Origin: Kingella sp. (in: b-proteobacteria)
GTDB taxonomy: Bacteria; Pseudomonadota; Gammaproteobacteria; Burkholderiales; Neisseriaceae
NCBI RefSeq assembly: GCF_030527935.1
Contig: NZ_JAUMZV010000036.1
Location: forward strand, 1-22,448
Reading direction: 5' to 3'
DNA: 22,448 nt
The notes under the pieces are model-generated. The model had not been told where the DNA came from and did no database searches. It was given only the letters and a program-made list of their open reading frames with translations. Of the stretch, positions 7,458-14,244 are shown piece by piece (within the stretch, counting starts at the first letter, position 1; every line of letters begins with the position of its first letter). The translations under genes and the position numbers were made by a program.

Positions 7458-8186
7458 ATGACCATCCCCTTCGTTCCCTCCGCTTTACCCCTGTTCCCCG
7501 AATATTCCCCCGCGCAAGACACGCACGACGGCTTGGTGTGCGTCAGCGATGCGCTCACGCCCGAGATGCTGCTGGCGGCGTATCGCAAGGGCATTTTCCC
7601 GTGGTTTAGCGAGCATGGCTTGTTTTACTGGTTTTCGCAGCATCCCCGCGCCGTGCTGCTGCCCGAGCGGCTGCACATCGGTCGCTCGCTCGCCAAAACG
7701 CTGCGCCACAAAAGCTACCGCGTCAGCGTGAACGCCTGCTTTGCCGATGTGATTGCCGCCTGCGCCCAAGTGCCGCGCGCAGGGCAAGGTAGCACTTGGA
7801 TTGCGCCCGATTTTCAGGCTGCCTACACCGCGCTGCACCAATTGGGGCACGCGCACAGCTTTGAATGCTGGCTGCCTAACGATGCGGGGCAATGGCAGCT
7901 GGCGGGCGGGCTGTATGGCGTGCAAATCGGCAGCGTGTTTTACGGCGAATCCATGTTCGCCCACCGCGCCGATGCGTCCAAAATCGCCTTTGCCCGCGCC
8001 GTGCCGTTTTTGGCAGACTGCGGCATCCGCCTGATTGATTGCCAACAAGACACAGCGCATTTGGCGCGCTTTGGCGCGCAGTTGATGCCGTTTGAGCTGT
8101 TTCGGGAACGGCTGCGGACGTGGAATGATGTGGCGTTGCTGCGAGAGATTGGGCGCGGGGTGGTGGCGGAGAATAAAGCAGCCTGA
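7458..8186 (+). CDS. aat: Leucyl/phenylalanyl-tRNA-protein transferase
   Basis: Aat attaches Leu or Phe from aminoacyl-tRNA to N-terminal Arg or Lys of proteins, marking them for the ClpS/ClpAP N-degron pathway. The 242-residue product shows family motifs in order: AYRKGIFPWF (residues 41-50), WFSQHPRAVL (58-67), STWIAPDFQAAY..LH..GHAHSFECW (112-138), GGLYGVQIGSVFYGESMF (150-167), ASKIAF (173-178) and LIDCQ. The start at 7458 is preferred because the seven extra residues from an upstream GTG (7437) are not family-like. No clear ribosome site precedes it. A perfect DUS (near 7811) encodes FQAAY within a conserved motif. The gene ends in a near-DUS that supplies its last codons and TGA. Confidence 0.95.
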   Translation: MTIPFVPSALPLFPEYSPAQDTHDGLVCVSDALTPEMLLAAYRKGIFPWFSEHGLFYWFSQHPRAVLLPERLHIGRSLAKTLRHKSYRVSVNACFADVIAACAQVPRAGQGSTWIAPDFQAAYTALHQLGHAHSFECWLPNDAGQWQLAGGLYGVQIGSVFYGESMFAHRADASKIAFARAVPFLADCGIRLIDCQQDTAHLARFGAQLMPFELFRERLRTWNDVALLREIGRGVVAENKAA

Positions 8187-8290
8187 AAACGAGAGAAAGC
8201 GTGGCAGCCCAGTAAGATGGGTAATGAAAAATAGGCAGCAGCGTTGAATGATAAAATCGCCATTTACTCGCTGAAAACACGCTCTAACCC

Positions 8291-8333
8291 TTTTCAGGCT
8301 GCCTAACCCAATCACCCAAAGGCAGCCTGAAAA
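8291..8333. repeat. Inverted DUS pair between aat and radA
   Basis: TTTTCAGGCTGCCT and, 16 bases later, AGGCAGCCTGAAAAC form an inverted pair capable of a stem of about 14 bp. It follows aat by about 100 bp and ends about 25 bp before the radA ATG. It has no T-run on the + strand, so it could be a weak terminator or only a paired uptake signal. The rest of the 170-bp gap shows nothing else recognisable. Confidence 0.6.
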
Positions 8334-8356
8334 CAATCCAACAAGGAACAATCAAC

Positions 8357-9736
8357 ATGGCCAAAGCCCCAAAAACCCTCTACCGCTGCACCGAATGCGG
8401 CGGCACCGTGCCCAAATGGCAGGGCAAATGCCCGCATTGCGGCGAGTGGAACACCTTGCAGGAAGACATTGCCGCACCCGAGCCGAAGAACGTGCGCTTC
8501 CAATCGTGGGCGGCGGACAGCGCGCAGGTGGTGGATTTGTCGCGCGTCAGCGCAGTGGAAGTGCCGCGCCAGCCTACGGGCATGGGCGAGCTGGACCGCG
8601 TGCTCGGCGGCGGGCTGGTGGACGGCGCGGTGATTCTGCTGGGCGGCGACCCCGGCATCGGCAAGTCCACGCTGCTGCTGCAAACAGTCGCCAAAATGGC
8701 GCAGAGCCGCAAGGTGCTGTATGTGTCGGGCGAGGAATCCGCTCAGCAGGTTGCCCTGCGTGCCCAGCGGCTCGGCGTGCAGAGCGAGGGCATCAATCTG
8801 CTGGCGGAAATCCGCTTAGAGGCGGTTCAGGCTGCCTTAAAGCAGCACCAGCCCGTGCTGGTGGTCATCGATTCCATCCAAACCATGTATTCCGACCAGA
8901 TTACGTCCGCGCCCGGTAGCGTGTCGCAGGTGCGCGAGTGCGCCGCGCAGTTCACCCGCATCGCCAAGCAGCTGGGCATCGCCATGATTTTTGTCGGCCA
9001 CGTTACCAAAGACGGTGCAATCGCCGGCCCGCGCGTGCTGGAACACATGGTCGATACCGTGCTGTATTTCGAGGGCGACCAGCATTCCAACTACCGCATG
9101 ATACGCGCCATCAAAAACCGCTTCGGCGCGGCGAACGAATTGGGCGTGTTCGCCATGACTGAGCAGGGCTTGAAAGGCGTGTCCAACCCCTCCGCCATTT
9201 TCTTGGCAAGCTACCGCGACGATGTGGCGGGCTCGTGCGTGCTGGTAACGCAGGAAGGCAGCCGCCCGCTTTTGGTGGAAATACAAGCCCTTGTGGACGA
9301 CGCGCACGGCTTCACCCCCAAACGCCTGAGCGTCGGCTTGGAGCAAAACCGCCTCGCCATGCTGCTGGCGGTGCTCAACCGCCACGCGGGCATCGCCTGC
9401 TTTGACCAAGACGTGTTTCTCAACGCCGTCGGTGGCGTGAAAATCGGCGAACCCGCATCGGACTTGGCGGTGATACTGGCGATGGTGTCCAGCTTCCGCA
9501 ACAAGCCGCTACCGGAAAAAATGGTCGTGTTCGGCGAGATTGGTCTCAGCGGCGAAGTGCGCCCCGTCTCGCGCGGGCAGGAGCGGCTCAAAGAAGCGGA
9601 AAAACTCGGCTTCCAACGCGCCATCGTACCCAAAGCCAATTTGCCGCGTAATCAGAAAGAGTTCCCGAAACTGCAGATTTTCGGGGTGGAGACTTTGCAG
9701 GAAGCGGTGCAGTTGGCACGGGATTTGGCGGATTGA
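8357..9736 (+). CDS. radA: DNA repair protein RadA
   Basis: RadA is a RecA-like ATPase that processes recombination intermediates and promotes branch migration. In naturally competent bacteria it also helps extend the D-loop during transformation. The 459-residue product has the N-terminal zinc finger (C11, C14, C25, C28) and Walker A GGDPGIGKST (96-105). Walker B follows as VLVVIDS (167-173), then the RadA-specific KNRFG motif (253-257) and a C-terminal Lon-like domain (GGVKIGEPASDLAVILAM, FGEIGLSGEVRPV). The ATG is preceded by AACAAGGAACAATCAAC, a good Shine-Dalgarno sequence. One DUS variant context (near 8827) encodes VQAALK. The 3' end is followed by a DUS-based hairpin. Its presence beside dense uptake sequences suits a competence lifestyle, but it is a universal gene. 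Confidence 0.97.
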   Translation: MAKAPKTLYRCTECGGTVPKWQGKCPHCGEWNTLQEDIAAPEPKNVRFQSWAADSAQVVDLSRVSAVEVPRQPTGMGELDRVLGGGLVDGAVILLGGDPGIGKSTLLLQTVAKMAQSRKVLYVSGEESAQQVALRAQRLGVQSEGINLLAEIRLEAVQAALKQHQPVLVVIDSIQTMYSDQITSAPGSVSQVRECAAQFTRIAKQLGIAMIFVGHVTKDGAIAGPRVLEHMVDTVLYFEGDQHSNYRMIRAIKNRFGAANELGVFAMTEQGLKGVSNPSAIFLASYRDDVAGSCVLVTQEGSRPLLVEIQALVDDAHGFTPKRLSVGLEQNRLAMLLAVLNRHAGIACFDQDVFLNAVGGVKIGEPASDLAVILAMVSSFRNKPLPEKMVVFGEIGLSGEVRPVSRGQERLKEAEKLGFQRAIVPKANLPRNQKEFPKLQIFGVETLQEAVQLARDLAD

Positions 9737-9809
9737 TGTGATGTTAATCAGCAGCCTGAAAATGCTCAAAGCAGCCTGAAACGCCATCCAACACAACGAA
9801 AGCCCAACA

Positions 9810-9841
9810 AGGCAGCCTGAAAATAAGGCTGCCGTTCTTTT
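9810..9841 (+). terminator. DUS-containing hairpin after radA
   Basis: GGCAGCC (within a perfect DUS, 9811-9817) pairs with GGCTGCC (9827-9833) around a 9-base loop and is followed by GTTCTTTTC. Two AGCAGCCTGAAA variants precede it near 9751 and 9771. The 7-bp GC-rich stem with a T-rich tail fits a rho-independent terminator for radA, about 75 bp after its stop. Confidence 0.55.
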
Positions 9842-9972
9842 CCCGTTCGCATGGCGTTGCGCCGCCATACCCACGCTTGCGGCGCGCTAAACCGAACCGC
9901 CCGCTCTGCGTGGTTAGCAAGCTATGCCTTAACCACAAAGGCAGTCTGAAAACCTTGCAAAATCTGTAACCG

Positions 9973-10058
9973 ATGGAGCGTCGGCGGCTCGCCGACATTT
10001 TGTTAATCAACAAAATCATGTTGAATAACCATTTGGCAACGAGCCGTCGCCGCTCCAT
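9973..10058. repeat. GGAGCG-type palindromic element, paired copy
   Basis: The left arm begins ATGGAGCGTCGGCGGCTCG. The right arm, read on the minus strand, begins ATGGAGCGGCGACGGCTCG, so the ends are inverted repeats with a few mismatches. The spacer contains an inner palindrome, TTTTGTTAATCAACAAAA. Single arms of the same family occur at 20263-20290 and 21441-21467. No coding capacity. Confidence 0.75.
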
Positions 10059-10076
10059 TTTGGATTTCAGGCTGTC

Positions 10077-10167
10077 GTAGGTCGGGCATTGATGCCCGAC
10101 GTTTTTAATTCGCGGCGTATTCAAGATAAGTAGCTCAGTATTTGTCGGGCATCAATGCCCGACCTAC
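10077..10167. repeat. Nested-palindrome REP-like element, copy B
   Basis: The arms GTAGGTCGGGCATTGATGCC and inverse flank a spacer of about 43 bp. Each arm is a near-perfect palindrome and the two arms are reverse complements of one another. It is the same size (91 bp) and has the same arm sequence as copy C at 12264-12354, but the spacers differ, so the arms are the conserved part. Confidence 0.85.
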
Positions 10168-10385
10168 AATTTTTCAGGCTGCCTATGGTGCTTTGCGACT
10201 GCCTACTTTTGGCTTATTGCCAAAACCGCCATCATCCGTACAATGCAGCCCGCCCAAGCGAAACACGCGGGGCAATGCAACCCATCAAGGCAGCCTGAAA
10301 TACCATTAGGCAAAGCTCAACCGCGCCCCCGCTTTCAGGCTGCTTATTCCAAAAAATCGTTCAAAAAAATCAACAAGGAACCCCC

Positions 10386-11771
10386 ATGACCACACCCACC
10401 CAACCCGCCGCCAATCGCCACTATCTCACCGTTTGGCGATGGCACTTCTACGCAGGGCTGTTCACCGCGCCCTTTCTGATGTTGCTCGCCGCCACAGGGC
10501 TGGCGATGCTGCTGTTTGCCAACATCACAGGGCGCGAAGGCGAGCGGATGCGCGTTACTCCGCAAGCCGTGGTGCAGCCGCTGTCCGCTCAAGCCGAAGC
10601 CGCACGCCAAGCCATCAACCCCGATACCGCATCGGTGGTGCAATACATCGCCCCGCGCCAAGCCGATACGGTTGCCGTGTTCCGCGTGAATAACAACGAC
10701 ACCGCCACCATGGTTGCCCTAGACCCCTACACCGCGCAAGTGATGAAAACCTACCCGCGCAACAGCGATTGGTATCACCTGATGGACGAAATCCACAGCG
10801 ACATCCTAATCGGCAAAACAGGCGATTTTCTGCTGGAAACCGCCGCCGCGCTCACCATCCTGCTGGTTATCACAGGCTTTTATCTGTGGATAAGCAAACA
10901 AGGCAGCCTGAAAAACGTGTTGTTCCCCAAATTGGGCGGCGGGCGCAGCACATGGCGCAGTTTGCACGGCGCAATTGGCGCATGGATAAGCCTGATTTTG
11001 CTGCTGTTTTGCCTATCGGGCATGGCATGGGCGGGCATTTGGGGTGGCAAAATGGTGCAATCGTGGAGTCAATTCCCCGCAGGCAAATGGGGCATAAAAC
11101 CCACGCCCGAATCCGTGCTCACCCACGGCGATGCGCTGAACGACGGCAAAACCAAAGAAGTGCCTTGGGTGCTGGAACTCACGCCCATGCCGCAATCGGG
11201 CAGCACGCTGGGCGACAACGGCATCAACCCCAGCGAACCGATGACGCTGGAAACGGTGGACAGATTTGCCCGCGAAATCGGCTTCGCAGGACGCTACCAG
11301 CTCAACTTCCCCCAAGGCGAAACAGGCGTGTGGACGCTCACCCAAGATTCCATGAGCTACGATGCCAACAGCCCCTTTATTGACCGCACGGTGCACATAG
11401 ACCAATACAGCGGCAAAATCCTTGCCGACATCCGCTACGATGACTACAACGCCTTTGGCAAATTTATGGCGGTGAGCATCGCGCTGCACATGGGCACGCT
11501 GGGCTGGTGGAGCGTGCTTGCCAACGCCATTTTCTGCCTTGCCGTTATCGGCATTTGCATCAGTGGTTTGGTAATGTGGTGGAAACGCCGCCCCAGCAAA
11601 GTGTTCGCCCTTGCGCCGCCGCCCAAACAGCCCGTGTGGTGGACGATGGCGATTCCCTTGCTCATCATCGCCGCCCTGTTCCCCACCGCGCTGGCCGCCA
11701 TTGTTGCCATCTATCTGCTGGATTTTTTGCTGGTGTCGCGCAGTCAAACGCTGGCGAAGTGGTTTAAATAA
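10386..11771 (+). CDS. PepSY-associated transmembrane protein
   Basis: This 461-residue membrane protein matches the PepSY-TM family (PiuB-like). It has hydrophobic segments at about 22-46, 149-170, 193-218, 370-394 and 417-445, with large periplasmic-type loops between the first and second and between the third and fourth. Conserved-looking histidines sit at helix edges (H20, H131, H137, H194). Some relatives, such as FoxB and FpvG, are inner-membrane reductases for iron-siderophore release; that role here is inference only. AACAAGGAACCCCC precedes the ATG, a good ribosome site. A perfect DUS inside (near 10901) encodes GSLKN in the cytoplasmic loop after the second helix. It is followed by an inverted DUS terminator. 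Confidence 0.88.
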   Translation: MTTPTQPAANRHYLTVWRWHFYAGLFTAPFLMLLAATGLAMLLFANITGREGERMRVTPQAVVQPLSAQAEAARQAINPDTASVVQYIAPRQADTVAVFRVNNNDTATMVALDPYTAQVMKTYPRNSDWYHLMDEIHSDILIGKTGDFLLETAAALTILLVITGFYLWISKQGSLKNVLFPKLGGGRSTWRSLHGAIGAWISLILLLFCLSGMAWAGIWGGKMVQSWSQFPAGKWGIKPTPESVLTHGDALNDGKTKEVPWVLELTPMPQSGSTLGDNGINPSEPMTLETVDRFAREIGFAGRYQLNFPQGETGVWTLTQDSMSYDANSPFIDRTVHIDQYSGKILADIRYDDYNAFGKFMAVSIALHMGTLGWWSVLANAIFCLAVIGICISGLVMWWKRRPSKVFALAPPPKQPVWWTMAIPLLIIAALFPTALAAIVAIYLLDFLLVSRSQTLAKWFK

Positions 11772-11803
11772 CCAGTTTAAATAACCACACGCGAATGCAA
11801 TAC

Positions 11804-11846
11804 AAGGCAGCCTGAAACGTGCTAACTATCGTTTCAGGCTGCCTTT
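11804..11846 (+). terminator. Inverted DUS pair, terminator of the PepSY gene
   Basis: AAGGCAGCCTGAAACG and its complement flank a short loop (TGCTAACTAT) and end in TTT, giving a stem of about 16 bp starting 33 bp after the stop codon. A third DUS (near 11861) follows in direct orientation with the first arm. This is among the strongest DUS hairpins in the window. Confidence 0.8.
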
Positions 11847-11892
11847 AAGCGGATATATAAGGCAGCCTGAAATTTATCTTTTCTGGCTGCCC

Positions 11893-11923
11893 TTGACTTT
11901 GCCACGGGGTAAACCGTTATATT
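11893..11923 (+). promoter_or_regulatory. MerR/CueR-type promoter upstream of the HMA chaperone gene
   Basis: The -35 TTGACT (11893-11898) and -10 TATATT (11918-11923) are separated by 19 bp, two more than optimal. The spacer contains the imperfect dyad TTTGCC-ACGG-GGTAAA. An over-long 19-bp spacer with a central dyad is the hallmark of promoters activated by MerR-family regulators, which untwist the DNA when metal binds. CueR controls copper genes in this way. The site lies 35 bp upstream of a copper-chaperone-like gene. No MerR-family regulator gene is in the window. Confidence 0.7.
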
Positions 11924-11957
11924 GCGCACTTTCCAACTCATCCGCGAAAGGATAATC

Positions 11958-12170
11958 ATGGCAACAACCACTTTAAACATTCAAGGCATGACTTGCGGCG
12001 GCTGCGTAAACAGCGTAACCCGCGTATTAACAGGCATAGCGGGCGTGAGCCGCGCGCAGGTGGATTTGGCGGGGGCGAAAGCGGTGGTGGAATATGATGC
12101 GGCGCAAACCAACCCTGCCGCACTGGCGGAGGCGGTGGACGATGCGGGGTTTGAGGCGCAAGTGGCGTAA
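11958..12170 (+). CDS. copZ: Heavy-metal-associated domain protein, probable copper chaperone
   Basis: This 70-residue protein is a single HMA (ferredoxin-like beta-alpha-beta-beta-alpha-beta) domain with the metal-binding loop GMTCGGC (C13 and C16). It resembles CopZ and the N-terminal domains of CopA-type copper ATPases. It would bind Cu(I) in the cytoplasm and pass it to an exporter or regulator. The frame is open 12 codons further upstream from a TTG, but the ATG at 11958 follows GAAAGGATAATC, a good ribosome site, and lies downstream of the predicted promoter. A MerR-type promoter directly upstream supports metal-induced expression. A DUS hairpin terminates it, so it is probably transcribed alone. 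The gene name is by similarity. Confidence 0.88.
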   Translation: MATTTLNIQGMTCGGCVNSVTRVLTGIAGVSRAQVDLAGAKAVVEYDAAQTNPAALAEAVDDAGFEAQVA

Positions 12171-12188
12171 TCTTGTTCTCAACAAAAT

Positions 12189-12229
12189 AGGCAGCCTGAA
12201 AACGTGGAATGTGTTTTCAGGCTGCCTTT
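12189..12229 (+). terminator. Inverted DUS pair after copZ
   Basis: AGGCAGCCTGAAAAC (12189-12203) pairs with GTTTTCAGGCTGCCT (12213-12227) around a 9-base loop, followed by TTGTGTTG. The 15-bp perfect stem begins 18 bp past the copZ stop, a standard terminator position. Confidence 0.75.
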
Positions 12230-12492
12230 GTGTTGGGCGATATGGGGTTTGTATTGGTAGTTTGTAGGTCGGGCATTGATGCCCGACAAACACTAATCCA
12301 TTTATCTTAATCCGCTACTAATTTAAAACCGTCGGGCATCAATGCCCGACCTACGGTTTGGCAACGGTTTCAACCTTGCGCTTTGCGCTGCGGTATACCC
12401 CTGAGCTTTGCATAAGTTCGCATAGCTAAATCATAGATTTAGATGCTTACTTAATACCCAAATCAAAGATTTGGACAAAGGAGCAAGGCTGC
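12230..12492. other. Intergenic repeats between copZ and the J-domain gene
   Basis: This convergent gap holds no gene. It is made almost wholly of the nested palindrome element (12264-12354) and the second copy of the 124-bp repeat (12371-12494), the latter abutting the stop codon of the following minus-strand gene. Confidence 0.7.
12264..12354. repeat. Nested-palindrome REP-like element, copy C
   Basis: This 91-bp unit has the same arms as copy B (GTAGGTCGGGCATTGATGCC and inverse), with an AT-rich spacer of different sequence. It sits between the copZ terminator and the 124-bp repeat. Confidence 0.85.
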
Positions 12493-12494
12493 CT
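12371..12494. repeat. 124-bp structured repeat, copy 2
   Basis: This is the reverse complement of 2124-2247, with three mismatches over 124 bp. It contains the same two palindromes, CTAAATCATAGATTTAG and CCAAATCAAAGATTTGG. Its right end overlaps the stop codon of the J-domain gene by two bases, so the element may have changed that protein's C-terminus or been inserted just at the end of the gene. Confidence 0.8.
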
Positions 12495-13428
12495 ACTCTT
12501 TGGCGCGTTGCAGGTAAACGGTGGCTTCTTTTTGGCTATCGGATAGGGTGATGGGTTCGCTGTTGATGGTTTCGCCTGTGTCCAGTTGCACATAGCGGAT
12601 GGTGTAGCTGCCTGCTTCTAGCGCGGTGAGCGGGAGTTGGCTGCGCTCTTCTATAAAGAATGTGCGCAGGGGTTGGGGCTGGTTGGCTTGGTGGAGCTCG
12701 ACGAAGACATCGGAAGTGTTGCGGATGTTGTCCACAAATATGGTGAGCTGTTTGGTGGTGCTGCGGGTGAAGGGGTAGTTTTTGACGTAGCCTGATGTGC
12801 TGGGGAAGGGTTCGCCGTTGGGCGCGGTGGTGGGGCGAACGTAGTTGCTGGGGGCATCTTCGTTGGCAAGCGGTGGGGCGGTGGGATTGGCGGGCGCAAC
12901 GGCGGGCGTGGCATCGTTTTCAGGCTGCGTTTCGCTATCTAGGGCTGCGCTGGCGGTTTCAGGCTGCGTGGTGCGGGCTTCTTCGGCGGCTTGGGTTTTA
13001 AGGTAGCTGTTGAGTTGCCAAAAAAACAGGGCGACAAGGGCGCAGCAGGCGATGATGAAGATGGGCTGCCAGAGTTTTTTGTGGGTGGATTGTTTGGCAG
13101 GGGGGGTTGGGCTGGGCTGAATGGGTTTTTCAGGCTGCCTTTGGGTTTGCGCACTGGTTTGGGGCGCGGTGTGTGTGCGGATGGTGGTGTGTTGGGCGAT
13201 GCGGGGGCGCGGGGTTTCTTGTTGCTGTATCCAGCGGTCGTGTTCGGCGCGTTGTTTGGGGTCGGATAGGACTTCGTAGGCGCGGTTGATGAGCTGCATG
13301 ATGCGGCTGGCATCTTCGCTGGGGTTTAAATCGGGGTGGTATTGCTTGGATAGGCGGCGATAGGCTTGGCGGATGGTTTGTTCATCGGCATCGCGGGGAA
13401 TTTGTAGGTTGTCGTAATGGGTTCGCAT
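12493..13428 (-). CDS. Membrane-anchored J-domain protein
   Basis: This 311-residue protein begins with a J domain (residues 1-68) carrying the HPD motif at 31-33 (KQYHPDLNPSED) and the typical QLINRAYEVLSDPKQRAEHD helix. A Pro/Thr/Gln-rich linker follows, then one transmembrane helix (about 121-139), another low-complexity linker, and a C-terminal domain of about 90 residues (YPFTRSTTKQLTIFVDNIRNTSDVFVELHQ) likely on the other side of the membrane. The J domain should stimulate a cytoplasmic DnaK. It lacks the zinc-finger and C-terminal domains of DnaJ, so it is a class III co-chaperone with an unknown client. No clear ribosome site precedes the ATG. DUS near 13128 (perfect) and variants near 12919 and 12957 encode low-complexity linker residues (QRQPEK, TQPE). 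Confidence 0.88.
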   Translation of the reverse strand: MRTHYDNLQIPRDADEQTIRQAYRRLSKQYHPDLNPSEDASRIMQLINRAYEVLSDPKQRAEHDRWIQQQETPRPRIAQHTTIRTHTAPQTSAQTQRQPEKPIQPSPTPPAKQSTHKKLWQPIFIIACCALVALFFWQLNSYLKTQAAEEARTTQPETASAALDSETQPENDATPAVAPANPTAPPLANEDAPSNYVRPTTAPNGEPFPSTSGYVKNYPFTRSTTKQLTIFVDNIRNTSDVFVELHQANQPQPLRTFFIEERSQLPLTALEAGSYTIRYVQLDTGETINSEPITLSDSQKEATVYLQRAKE

Positions 13429-13475
13429 AGTGTGATGGGGTGGGGTTATTGGGCTTGCTGTGAAAGGCGTGAATT

Positions 13476-13515
13476 GGTTTTCAGGCTGCCTATTATGTTT
13501 TCAGGCTGTCTAATA
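13476..13515. repeat. Tandem DUS and DUS variant upstream of the J-domain gene
   Basis: A perfect TTCAGGCTGCCT near 13480 is followed about 20 bp later by a one-mismatch copy (TTCAGGCTGTCT) in the same orientation. They occupy the 114-bp gap between rnhA and the J-domain gene. Same-orientation copies cannot form a hairpin together. Confidence 0.6.
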
Positions 13516-13542
13516 TGGCAGCGGCAGCAGCAACGGCGCGGA

Positions 13543-13992
13543 TTAGGGCGAAACGCTGGCTACGCCTTGGTTGGCAAGCGCATCGGCGCGTTCGTTTTCG
13601 GCGTGCCCTGCGTGTCCGCGCACCCATTGCCATTGGATTTGGTGCTGGGCGGCAAGCTGGTCTAGCTGTCGCCAAAGGTCTTCGTTTTTAACGGGCTGCT
13701 TGGCGGCGGTTTTCCAGCCGTTTTTTTTCCAGCCGTGTATCCATTGTTCCATGCCGTTTTTCACATATTGCGAATCGGTGTGAATGACCACGGCGCAGGG
13801 GCGGCTGAGCGCGGCAAGCCCTTGGATGATGGCGGTAAGCTCCATGCGGTTGTTGGTGGTGTGCGCTTCGCCACCAAATAGTTCTTTTTCGTGGCTGCCA
13901 TAGCGCATCAGCACGCCCCAGCCGCCTTTACCAGGGTTGCCTTTGCACGCGCCATCGGTGTAGAGATATACGGTTTTGTTTTGGGTTGTCAT
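13543..13992 (-). CDS. rnhA: Ribonuclease HI
   Basis: RNase HI degrades the RNA strand of RNA-DNA hybrids, removing R-loops and primers. The 149-residue product has the full catalytic set: D13 (YTDGACKGNPGKGGWG), E51 (NNRMELTAII), D73 (IHTDSQYV), H127 (VRGHAGHAENERAD) and D137. The basic handle region (HGWKKNGWKTAAKQPVKNEDLW) is present. The length is typical. A perfect DUS ends four bases before the start codon on the coding strand (GGCAGCCTGAAACCC-ATG), so the uptake sequence occupies the ribosome-binding region and no standard Shine-Dalgarno is seen. A second DUS lies about 20 bp further upstream. Confidence 0.97.
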   Translation of the reverse strand: MTTQNKTVYLYTDGACKGNPGKGGWGVLMRYGSHEKELFGGEAHTTNNRMELTAIIQGLAALSRPCAVVIHTDSQYVKNGMEQWIHGWKKNGWKTAAKQPVKNEDLWRQLDQLAAQHQIQWQWVRGHAGHAENERADALANQGVASVSP

Positions 13993-14080
13993 GGGTTTCA
14001 GGCTGCCTTTCGGTTTTCAGGCTGCCTTTTTATGAAACACAACAGCCGTTTAGCAAAATCGGGTAAAATTCGCGGTCTAA

Positions 14081-14240
14081 GAACCTGTATTCACTATTTT
14101 CATAGGCAGATTTGATGACATAAAAGCGCGGATACAAGGCAAAAAGCGCAGCAAGGTTGGACACCTTGCGAGCATTTTTAACGCGGTAGCCGCGTTTTTA
14201 GGGCATAAAAGATGGCTATGGAAATAGTGAATACAGGTTC
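14081..14240. repeat. MITE-like repeat, copy 2, with intact terminal inverted repeats
   Basis: This 160-bp element starts GAACCTGTATTCACTATTTT and ends with the reverse complement. The 25-bp terminal inverted repeats have one mismatch. TAA flanks it directly on both sides (14078-14080 and 14241-14243), consistent with a 3-bp target duplication. An inner hairpin GCAAGGTTGGACACCTTGC lies in the middle. It has no coding capacity and is related to 102-260. The 3-bp TNA-type duplication recalls IS5-superfamily (IS1031-group) transposition, so a MITE mobilised in trans is a reasonable inference. Confidence 0.8.
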
Positions 14241-14244
14241 TAAA

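Larger units (their letters stand above)
9842..10385. other. Repeat-filled intergenic region before the PepSY gene
   Basis: No gene is supported in this roughly 540-bp stretch. It carries a GC-rich block at about 9845-9925 that I do not recognise and a DUS variant AGGCAGTCTGAA near 9940. These are followed by the palindrome element at 9973-10058 and the nested palindrome at 10077-10167. Perfect DUS copies lie at 10173-10184 and 10288-10299, and a DUS variant lies near 10334. The last 40 bases supply AACAAGGAAC, the ribosome site of the next gene. No clear Fur box was seen. Confidence 0.55.
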
